From: JAXMAZ01 sp046350115
GTDB taxonomy: Bacteria > Planctomycetota > Planctomycetia > Gemmatales > Gemmataceae
NCBI GenBank assembly: GCA_046350115.1
Contig: JAXMAZ010000016.1
Coordinates: 99,376 to 163,375 of the forward strand
Length of the DNA stretch: 64,000 bases
Reading direction: 5' to 3'
Position 1 is the stretch's first letter; the number at the start of each line of letters is the position of its first letter. Shown here piece after piece: positions 1 through 7,239 of this stretch. Made by a program: the position numbers and the translations under genes. The notes beneath the pieces are model-generated. The model made no database searches. It saw only the letters and a program-made list of their open reading frames with translations, and was not told where the DNA came from.

Positions 1-3000
1 CCCGGCGGTGCCCGGGTACGAGATCGTCGGCGAACTCGGCCGGGGCGGCATGGGGGTGGTGTACAAGGCCCGGCAGCCGGCCCTCAACCGGACGGTGGCG
101 GTCAAGACGCTGGCCGTCGCCCCCGGGGCGGAGGCGGTCGCCCGGTTCCGCCGGGAGGCGGAGGCGATCGCCGGCCTGGACCACCCGCACATCGTCCCGG
201 TGTACGAGGTCGGGGAGTGGGACGCCGGCGGCCGGCCGGTCCCGTTCTTCGTCATGAAGTGGTACCCCGGGGGGAGCCTGGCGGACGCCCCGTGCGGCCC
301 CGGGTCGGACCCGCAGGCCCACGCCCGGACGGTGGCGGCGGTCGCCCGGGCGGTCCACCACGCCCACCGGCGGGGCGTCCTGCACCGCGACCTGAAGCCG
401 GCCAACGTCCTGCTGGACGAGGCCGGGGCGCCGCACGTGGCCGACTTCGGGCTGGCCGGGCGGGTCGGCCAGCACGCCACCGCCGCCGGGCTGGGCACGC
501 CGGCGTACATGGCCCCGGAGCAGGCCGCCCACCCGGCGGGGGTGACGGTGGCGACCGACGTGTACGGGCTGGGGGCGGTGCTGTACCACCTGCTCACCGG
601 CCGCCCGCCGTTCGTCGCCGACACCCCGCTGGCCACCCTCGACCGGGTGGTGTCCGCCGCCCCGGCCCGGCCGGCCGCCGCCAACCCGGCCGTCCCCCGG
701 GATCTGGAGACGGTCTGCCTGAAGTGCCTGGAGAAAGACCCGGCCCGGCGGTACGCCTCGGCCGCCGAGCTGGCCGACGACCTGGACCGGTTCGCCGCCG
801 GGTTGCCGGTGCAGGCCCGGCCGGTGTCGGTGGTGGAGCAGGCCCGGGGGTGGGTCCGCCGGCACCCGGCCCCGACGGCCGCCGCCTCCCTGGTCGCCCT
901 GACGGTCATGGGCGCCGTCTCCGCCCTGGGGGTGAGCCACGCCCGGCTGGTCGAGAAGGAGGCGGAGGCGACCGCCGCCCTGGCCCGGGAGCGGGCGGCC
1001 CGGACCGACCTGGCCGCCGCCCTCGACCGGGAGCAGCAGAACGCCTACCTGGAGCGGGTGGCCACCGCCGGCCGGCTGTACGGGGCGAACCAGCTCCCCG
1101 AGGCGTGGCGGCGGCTGGACCAGTGCCCGCCGGCCCTCCGCGGGTGGGAGTGGCACTACCTGGACGGCCGCCGCCGGGCCGCCCCGGAGCCGATCGGCCG
1201 GCACCCGGACTGGGTGGTCGGGGCGGCCTTCCTGGCGGACGGCCGGCTGCTGACGGCGGACATGGCCGGCGGGGTGCGGGTGTGGGACGCCGCCGCCCGC
1301 CGGCTGCTCCACCAGTGGCCGGCGGACGGCCCGGTGACGGCCGTCTCCGCCCCCCCGACCGATCCGACGGTCGTGATCGCCGACCGGCAGGGGGCCGGGG
1401 TGTGGGACGCCGACGCCGGCCGGCTGGTCCGCCGGCTGCCGGGCGGCGGGTGGGCCGGGTTCGCCCCGGACGGGCGGGCGGTGGCCGTCGCCGTCGGCCC
1501 GGACGTGACCCTGTTCGACCCGGCCACCGGGGCGGCCGGCCGGTCGTTCCGCGGGCACGCCGGGGAGATCACCGCCGCCGCGTTCTCGGCCGACGGGGAA
1601 TGGCTGGCCACGGCCGCGACGGATCGCACCGTCCGGGTGTGGGAGGTGGCCACCGGGGCGGCCGTCGGCCCGGTCCGCAAGCGGGGGTTCCCGGTCCGCC
1701 GGCTGGCGTTCACCACCGACCGCACGAACCTGTGCGAGGACCGGCCGAACGGGCTGGTCCTGACCGACCCGCGGACCGGGAGCGTGATCGACGAGCTGTC
1801 CCCGGACACCGACCGGCCGGCTCTGGCGACCGGCCCGGGCCCGCGGCAGGTGGCGGTCTGCGGGCGGAACGGGGAGGTGACGGCCCGGCACCTGACCGTC
1901 CGGTCCCAGTCCCGCACCTTCCGCGGGCACACCGCCCCGCCGACCGCCCTGGCGTTCAGCCGGGACGGCCGGCGGGTGGCGTCGGCCGGCGGGGATGGCA
2001 CCGTCCGGGTGTGGCCGCTGGACGAGCCGGACGCCGGCCACCTGGCCGACCTGGACGAGTTGGCCGGCGGGCTGGCCGTGGCGGCCAACGGCCGGCGGGT
2101 GGCGGTCGCCCCGCAGCCGCAGACCAAGCCGTCCCCGGCCCGGCAGGTGCGGGTGTTCGACCCGGCCGGCCGGGAGGTGTGTCGGTTCCCGGGGGTCGGC
2201 GGGGTCGGGTTCGGCCCGGACGGGTCGTGGCTGGCGGCCGGCCGGGAGGACGGCGGGGTGTCGGTCCGCGACCCGGACACCGGCGCGGAGAAGTGGGCGG
2301 CGGCCGGCGGCGGCCGCCCGGCCAGCCGGGTGGCCGTCCGCCCGGACGGCGGCCGGATCGCGGCCGGCGACCTGGCCGGCCGGGTGCGGGTGTGGGACGC
2401 CGCGGGGAAGCTGGTCGCCGAGTGGGCCGTGTCCGACGGGCCGGTGTACGCCCTGGCGTTCGCCGCCGACGGCCGGCTGGCGGTCGGCGGCCGGGACTTC
2501 AGCGGGGTGTGGGACGTGACCGCCCGGCGGCCGGAGTGGACCGTCCGCACCGGCACCTTCGCCGTCGCCTTCGACCCGGACGACCGGCGGCTGGTGACGG
2601 CCGACCGGGACCGGGCGGTGCGGGTCCGGGACGCGGCCACCGGGGCGGTCGAGCGGGGGTTCGCCAGCAACCCGATCGCGTCCGCCGGGGCGGCCTTCCG
2701 GCCGGACGGCCGGCGGCTGGTGACGGCCGACGACCGGGCGGTGCGGGTGTGGGACACGGCCACCGGGCTGGAACTGCTGAGCCTGCCGGACCCGCCCGGC
2801 CACCCGGCGGCCGTCGTCTGGGTCGGGCCGACGGTGTACGTGGCGGGGGACACCGTCCGGGCGTGGCGGGCCGAGCCGGAACGAGCCGGGGGCGTGTTGC
2901 CGGCGGCCCGGGTGGAGTGGTCAACGGCGCGCTCCACCGCCCGGGGGCGGACGCCCCCGGCTCGCCAGGGTTTCGACAGAGCATGGCGATGTCACAGGCT

Positions 3001-3157
3001 GATACCCTGCACCGCACAAGGCGAGGTGAGCTGCCGAACCGACGCCGCGACAAGCGGCGGCTACGGTCGGTCTCATCTCTGCAATGACTCTCGCGGTCGG
3101 CGAATTTATTTCGGATCGGTGGTCACATTTTCTGGCGGACCGTGGGGTAAGTGGTAG
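1..3157 (+). CDS. Ser/Thr protein kinase with C-terminal WD40 repeats (5' partial)
   Basis: This is a membrane-anchored eukaryotic-type protein kinase. The frame is open to the first base of the window and begins inside the usual linker before the kinase, so the true start lies upstream. Numbering from the GTG at 8, I see the glycine loop (GELGRGGMGVVY, residues 8-19), catalytic Lys33, HRDLKPAN with Asp128 and DFG with Asp146. One hydrophobic segment follows at about 292-310. A long WD40 region fills about 395-960, with repeated FSADG...VRVWD units. The kinase side should be cytoplasmic, with the propeller across the membrane as a probable binding or sensing domain. The last ~70 residues do not look like WD40 and run through a perfect hairpin at 2941-2960. 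The natural end may therefore be earlier, with the tail caused by a frameshift or lost stop. Planctomycetes carry many such kinases, and the target cannot be inferred. Confidence 0.9.
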   Translation, partial: PAVPGYEIVGELGRGGMGVVYKARQPALNRTVAVKTLAVAPGAEAVARFRREAEAIAGLDHPHIVPVYEVGEWDAGGRPVPFFVMKWYPGGSLADAPCGPGSDPQAHARTVAAVARAVHHAHRRGVLHRDLKPANVLLDEAGAPHVADFGLAGRVGQHATAAGLGTPAYMAPEQAAHPAGVTVATDVYGLGAVLYHLLTGRPPFVADTPLATLDRVVSAAPARPAAANPAVPRDLETVCLKCLEKDPARRYASAAELADDLDRFAAGLPVQARPVSVVEQARGWVRRHPAPTAAASLVALTVMGAVSALGVSHARLVEKEAEATAALARERAARTDLAAALDREQQNAYLERVATAGRLYGANQLPEAWRRLDQCPPALRGWEWHYLDGRRRAAPEPIGRHPDWVVGAAFLADGRLLTADMAGGVRVWDAAARRLLHQWPADGPVTAVSAPPTDPTVVIADRQGAGVWDADAGRLVRRLPGGGWAGFAPDGRAVAVAVGPDVTLFDPATGAAGRSFRGHAGEITAAAFSADGEWLATAATDRTVRVWEVATGAAVGPVRKRGFPVRRLAFTTDRTNLCEDRPNGLVLTDPRTGSVIDELSPDTDRPALATGPGPRQVAVCGRNGEVTARHLTVRSQSRTFRGHTAPPTALAFSRDGRRVASAGGDGTVRVWPLDEPDAGHLADLDELAGGLAVAANGRRVAVAPQPQTKPSPARQVRVFDPAGREVCRFPGVGGVGFGPDGSWLAAGREDGGVSVRDPDTGAEKWAAAGGGRPASRVAVRPDGGRIAAGDLAGRVRVWDAAGKLVAEWAVSDGPVYALAFAADGRLAVGGRDFSGVWDVTARRPEWTVRTGTFAVAFDPDDRRLVTADRDRAVRVRDAATGAVERGFASNPIASAGAAFRPDGRRLVTADDRAVRVWDTATGLELLSLPDPPGHPAAVVWVGPTVYVAGDTVRAWRAEPERAGGVLPAARVEWSTARSTARGRTPPARQGFDRAWRCHRLIPCTAQGEVSCRTDAATSGGYGRSHLCNDSRGRRIYFGSVVTFSGGPWGKW
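2941..2960. terminator. Perfect 8-bp GC hairpin near the 3' end of the kinase gene
   Basis: CCGGGGGC / GCCCCCGG flank a 4-base loop (GGAC). There is no T-tract. The same 8-bp stem recurs at 57560-57579 after lspA, so this is probably a recurring gene-end hairpin. It lies inside the apparent reading frame of the kinase. Confidence 0.4.
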
Positions 3158-3208
3158 CCACGCCAGACTGTCCGGTGTGGTCATCCCTGTCACCCGCTGG
3201 ACGCTTCG

Positions 3209-5125
3209 ATGCCCGCCCTCCCGCCCTGGCTCCGCGGCACCCGCACCCGCCCCGTCCGCAAGACCCGGCTCGGCGTCCTCCCGCTGGAGGACCGGACCGT
3301 CCCGTCCTGGCTGGGCCAACTCGGCGGGGCGGGCAACCTCGTCCCGGCCCGGCAGCACGCCGCCGACGCGGCCGGGAACGTGTACGTCTGCGGGTGGTTC
3401 GACGGGACGGCCGACTTCGACCCCGACCCCTCGGCCAGCACCGGCACGGCCAGCGCCGGCTCGTACGACGGGTTCGTGGCCAAGTACACCCCGTTTGACC
3501 CGGCCGGCGACCCGCTCCCGGGCGGGGCGATGCGGCTGGCCTGGACCCGCCGGGTCGGCGGGGCCGGGTTCGACACGGCATACGCCGTGGCAGCCGACCC
3601 GGCCGGCGGGGGGGTGTACGTGACCGGGGGGTTCCAGGGGACGGCCGACCTCACCGGCGACGGCGTCCCGGACGCCACCAGTGCCGGCGGCGACGACGTG
3701 TACGTCCTCCGGTTGGATGCCGGCACCGGGGCCACCGGCTGGGCCCGCACGTTCGGGTCGGCCGGCACCGAGGACATGGACGGCGGGTCCCTGGCGGCGA
3801 CCGACGGGTTCGTGTACGTGGGCGGGTCGTTCGCCGGGGCCATCGACTTCGACCCCGGCCCGGGCGTCCGCACCCTGACCCCGCTCACCAAACGCAACAC
3901 CACCCCGGAGGACGGGTTCGTCCTCAAGCTGGACGCGGCCGGCAACCACGCCGCGTCCTGGCAGTTCGGCGGCACCGACTCGGCCGACCGGGTCCACGGG
4001 CTGGTGGCCGACGGGGACACGGTGTACGTGTCGGGCATGTTCCAGGGGACGGCCGACTTCGACCCCGGCCCGGGCACGACCGCCCGGACCAGCCGCGGCG
4101 GGTGTGACTTCTTCCTGGCCCGGTACACCACGGCCGCCGGCTCCCCGACCCCGGCCCTGAACTGGGTCCGGGACTTCGGCAACGCCGACACCCAAACCGG
4201 CGGGCACCTGGCCGGGGACGGGGACGCCCTGTACCTGACCGGCCAGTTCACGGGCACTCTGGACCTCGACCCGACGTCCGCGGCCGTGCCCGCCCTGACG
4301 TCCGCCGGCGGGACCGACGTTTTCGTCGCCCGGTACGCCAAGGCGGACGGCGGCCTGGCTTGGGCCCGTCGGTACGGCGGGGCCGGCGGCGACACCCCGA
4401 GCGGGCCGGCCGCGGTCGACCCGGCCACCGGGACGGTCTACGTGGGCGGGTCGTTCAGCGGGTCGGTCGATCTCGACCCCGGGGCGGCGGGCGGGGAGTA
4501 CGCCACCCCGACCGGGGCCGACCGGGACGGGTTCCTGGTCCGGCTGGGGGCGGCGGACGGCGGGTACCGGAACTCGTGGCGGGCCGGGGGTCCGATGGAC
4601 GACGGGGCCATTCGACCGGTCGGGGTGGGGGGCGGGAGCGTCCGGGCGTTCGGCACCTTCCGGGGGACGGCCGCCCTCCCGACCGGGGACGTTCGCACCA
4701 GCGAGGGGCAGGCGGACGGGGGTCTGATGGTCCTGGACCCGGCCGCCCCGGCGGCGTACCCGCCACCGGTGGTGAGCGTGGCCGGCGGGGCGGTGGCCGA
4801 GGGCGGAGCGGGCGGGCGGGTGGCGCTGACGTTCACCGTGTCCCTGTCGTGGGCGTCCGACCAGCCGGTCACCGTGTACTTCCGGACGGTCGACGGGACG
4901 GCCGCTGCCGGCAGCGACTACGAGGCCCAGCAGGGGAGCCTGACGTTCGCCCCGGGGGAGACGACGAAGACGGTGACCGTGTGGGTGCTCGGGGACACCG
5001 CCGTCGAGGCGGACGAGACGTTCTCCCTGGCCCTGTACGCCGCCCCCGACTGGACGAACCTGCTCGGCCAGGCGACCGGCACCATCACCAACGACGACAC
5101 CGGCGGGGGCAAGCCGCGGAAATAG
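3209..5125 (+). CDS. Secreted SBBP-repeat protein with C-terminal Calx-beta domain
   Basis: This is a predicted exported surface or adhesion-type protein of 638 residues. The N-terminus is Arg-rich and carries LPLEDRTVPS, the planctomycete extracellular-protein signature, in place of a classical signal peptide. The body contains about seven repeats of the form F-x-G-T-A-D-F-D-P ... DGFVAKY. These fit bacterial SBBP-type beta-propeller repeats. Residues ~515-630 form a Calx-beta domain (…TVDGTAAAGSDY…, ending in TGTITNDD), usually a Ca2+-binding beta-sandwich. The first ATG after the upstream frame is used; no strong Shine-Dalgarno is visible, as for many genes here. The gene is convergent with the DUF1501 gene. 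The ligand is unknown. Confidence 0.88.
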   Translation: MPALPPWLRGTRTRPVRKTRLGVLPLEDRTVPSWLGQLGGAGNLVPARQHAADAAGNVYVCGWFDGTADFDPDPSASTGTASAGSYDGFVAKYTPFDPAGDPLPGGAMRLAWTRRVGGAGFDTAYAVAADPAGGGVYVTGGFQGTADLTGDGVPDATSAGGDDVYVLRLDAGTGATGWARTFGSAGTEDMDGGSLAATDGFVYVGGSFAGAIDFDPGPGVRTLTPLTKRNTTPEDGFVLKLDAAGNHAASWQFGGTDSADRVHGLVADGDTVYVSGMFQGTADFDPGPGTTARTSRGGCDFFLARYTTAAGSPTPALNWVRDFGNADTQTGGHLAGDGDALYLTGQFTGTLDLDPTSAAVPALTSAGGTDVFVARYAKADGGLAWARRYGGAGGDTPSGPAAVDPATGTVYVGGSFSGSVDLDPGAAGGEYATPTGADRDGFLVRLGAADGGYRNSWRAGGPMDDGAIRPVGVGGGSVRAFGTFRGTAALPTGDVRTSEGQADGGLMVLDPAAPAAYPPPVVSVAGGAVAEGGAGGRVALTFTVSLSWASDQPVTVYFRTVDGTAAAGSDYEAQQGSLTFAPGETTKTVTVWVLGDTAVEADETFSLALYAAPDWTNLLGQATGTITNDDTGGGKPRK

Positions 5126-5162
5126 CTGCGGCTGGCCGTCGGTCCGCTGCACCGCGAGGATG

Positions 5163-5190
5163 TCACCGCCGGACGTCCGTCCGGCGGTGA
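5163..5190. terminator. 12-bp perfect hairpin between convergent genes
   Basis: TCACCGCCGGAC pairs perfectly with GTCCGGCGGTGA around a GTCC loop. It lies in the 152-bp gap between two convergent genes, so it probably works as a bidirectional terminator, though it has no T-tract. A second, imperfect GC-rich inverted repeat follows at about 5236-5277. Confidence 0.65.
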
Positions 5191-5277
5191 ATTCCGCAAA
5201 GCCTCCACGCACCCTACCAGCCCGCTCGACCACCGGAAGCCCCGTCCCCATCCCCCGGTCGGGGGGCGGAAACGGGG

Positions 5278-6750
5278 TCAAGCCAGGAGGTCGCGGAGGA
5301 CGGCGCCGTGGACGTCGGTCAGCCGGCGTTCGATGCCGTTGTGGTAGAACGACAGCCGCTCGTGATCCAGCCCGAGCAGGTGAAGCACCGTCGCGTGCAG
5401 GTCGTAGATGGTCGCCACCCTCTCGACCGCCCGGTGGCCGAAGTCGTCCGTCGCCCCGTAACTAAAGGCCCGCTTCACCCCGGCCCCGGCCAGCCAGACG
5501 GTGAACCCGGCCGGGTTGTGGTCCCGCCCGCTCGCCCCCTTCTGGAACGTCGGCATCCGGCCGAACTCCGTCACCCACACCACCAGCGTGTCGGCCAGCA
5601 GGCCGGTCCGCTTCAGGTCGCGGAGCAGGGCGGCGCACGGCCGGTCGAAGATCGGGGCGTGCACCGAGTACTGCTCCTTCAGCTTGCGGTGCCCGTCCCA
5701 GTTGCCGACCCCCTCGCCCATCGCGTACCCGCCGTTGAACAGTTGGACGAACCGCACCCCCCGCTCCAGGAGCCGGCGGGCGAGCAGGCAGTTGCGGGCG
5801 AACCCGGCCGCCACCTTGTCCGCGGCGTCGGTGCCGTACTCGGCGTGGACCGCCTTCGGCTCTTTCGCCAGGTCCGCCACCTCGGCGGCGCGGAGTTGCA
5901 TCCGGCCGGCCAGCTCGTGGGCGGCGATGCGAGCGGCCAGCTCGGCGTCCCCGGACCGTTGTCGCAGGTGGCCGGCGTTGAGCGTGGCCAGGAAGTCGCG
6001 GGTGGCAGCGTCCGCGTCGGCTGGTAGCCCGGCCGGCCGGGTCAGGTGCGGGATCGGCTTGTCGGCCGTGAACGGCGTGCCCTGGAAGACGGCCGGCAGG
6101 AACCCGCTCCCCCAGTTGTTCGGCCCGACCTGCGGCACCCCCCGCGGGTCCGGGATGGCGACGAACGCCGGCAGGTCGCGGCACTCGCTGCCCAGGGCGT
6201 AGCTGACCCACGCCCCGGCGCTCGGGAACCCGTCCAGGGTGAACCCGGTACTCATCTGGTTTTCGGCCGGCCCGTGGGTGTTGCTCTTGGCCGTCATCGA
6301 GTGGACGAAGCACAGCTCGTCCGTCAACTCGGCCAGGTGCGGGAACAGGTCGGACACCATCTTGCCCGACTGCCCGCGGGGGCGGAACGCCCACAGCGGC
6401 TTGACCAGCCCGCCGTTCTCCCCCTGGAACGTGACCAGCTTCTCCGCGCCCGGCAACGGCTGGCCGTGCCGCTTGACCAGCTCCGGCTTGTAGTCGAACG
6501 AGTCGAGGTGGCTGACCGCCCCGGAGCAGAAGATGGTCAGCACCCGCTTCGCCTTCGCCGGGAAGTGCGGCGACCGCGGGGCGGTCGGGGCGTCCGGGCG
6601 GATGGCCGGGCGGGCCGGCGACTTGTCCGCGGCGAGCAGGTTCTGCTCGGCCAGCAGCGCGGCCAGGGCGATGCCGCCGAGGCCGGTGCCGGCGTCGGCC
6701 AGGAACGCCCGACGGTCGAGCAGCAGGCGGCCGGCGGCGGACAGCGGCAT
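5278..6750 (-). CDS. DUF1501 family protein (Tat-exported)
   Basis: This 490-residue protein belongs to the DUF1501 family, which resembles sulfatase/alkaline-phosphatase-fold enzymes. The N-terminus has a Tat-like signal (DRRAFLADAGTGLGGIALAA). Family motifs seen include FCSGAVSHLDSFDYKPEL, a SGRDHNPAGFTVWLAGAGVK segment and a C-terminal HLLGLDHERLSFYHNG segment. In planctomycetes DUF1501 genes sit beside PSCyt/PSD1 cytochrome genes, and here the partner (7240-9909) lies upstream on the same strand. The pair is separated by a 0.45-kb hairpin-repeat cluster, so strict co-transcription is uncertain. The biochemical role is not established; export to the periplasm is inferred from the Tat motif. 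Confidence 0.9.
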   Translation of the reverse strand: MPLSAAGRLLLDRRAFLADAGTGLGGIALAALLAEQNLLAADKSPARPAIRPDAPTAPRSPHFPAKAKRVLTIFCSGAVSHLDSFDYKPELVKRHGQPLPGAEKLVTFQGENGGLVKPLWAFRPRGQSGKMVSDLFPHLAELTDELCFVHSMTAKSNTHGPAENQMSTGFTLDGFPSAGAWVSYALGSECRDLPAFVAIPDPRGVPQVGPNNWGSGFLPAVFQGTPFTADKPIPHLTRPAGLPADADAATRDFLATLNAGHLRQRSGDAELAARIAAHELAGRMQLRAAEVADLAKEPKAVHAEYGTDAADKVAAGFARNCLLARRLLERGVRFVQLFNGGYAMGEGVGNWDGHRKLKEQYSVHAPIFDRPCAALLRDLKRTGLLADTLVVWVTEFGRMPTFQKGASGRDHNPAGFTVWLAGAGVKRAFSYGATDDFGHRAVERVATIYDLHATVLHLLGLDHERLSFYHNGIERRLTDVHGAVLRDLLA

Positions 6751-6775
6751 GGGGGGACTCCGTGGAGGGGGGCTT

Positions 6776-7228
6776 CAACCTAACCCCCCGGCCCCCTTCC
6801 CTACGAGGGAAGGGGGAGCAAGTGGGAGGAAGCGCCCGGGCCAGGCAACCGTCGCTGAACGGACGGGAGTTCAACCTAACCCCCCGGCCCCCTTCCCTAT
6901 GAGGGAAGGGGGAGCAAGGGGGATGAGCGTCCGGGCCGTTGGCGTCGGTTTCCGGGCGGGACGGCGGTTGTGAAACCGCCCCACCCCCCGGCCCTGCCTT
7001 CCGTCCTCGTAGGGAAGGGGGAGCCAGCGGGGCGCTCCCACCGCCCACGCCCGAACCCACTCCCGGAACCATCATCCCGCTTGCTCCCCCTTCCCTCGTA
7101 GGGAAGGGGGCCGGGGGGTTAGGTTTCGACACCCCTGCCCCATCCGCTACCGATATCACAGCCCGGACCCCGATCCCGCTTGCTCCCCCTTCCCTCTTAG
7201 GGAAGGGGGCCGGGGGGGGTAGGTTGAA
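6776..7228. repeat. Cluster of five GC-hairpin repeat units arranged as a large inverted repeat
   Basis: The gap between the DUF1501 and PSD1 genes holds two forward units (6776-6822, 6872-6916), one degenerate forward unit (about 6979-7030) and two reverse units (7081-7126, 7180-7228). Each unit contains CCTAACCCCCCGG followed by a hairpin with the 11-bp stem CCCCCTTCCCT / AGGGAAGGGGG and a 3-base loop. Forward and reverse units face each other, so the whole region can fold back. The same family occurs at 42130-42376. No gene is visible inside. Confidence 0.9.
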
Positions 7229-7239
7229 CCCCCATCCCA

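Noticed and set aside
2921..5281. Long minus-strand open frame opposite the SBBP gene
   Set aside because: It consists of Arg/Gly/Pro/Ala-rich low-complexity sequence mirroring the codon bias of the plus-strand gene, without any recognisable motif.
6776..7228. CRISPR-like array
   Set aside because: Units are in both orientations, spacings are irregular and no cas genes are present. The hairpin-repeat explanation fits better.
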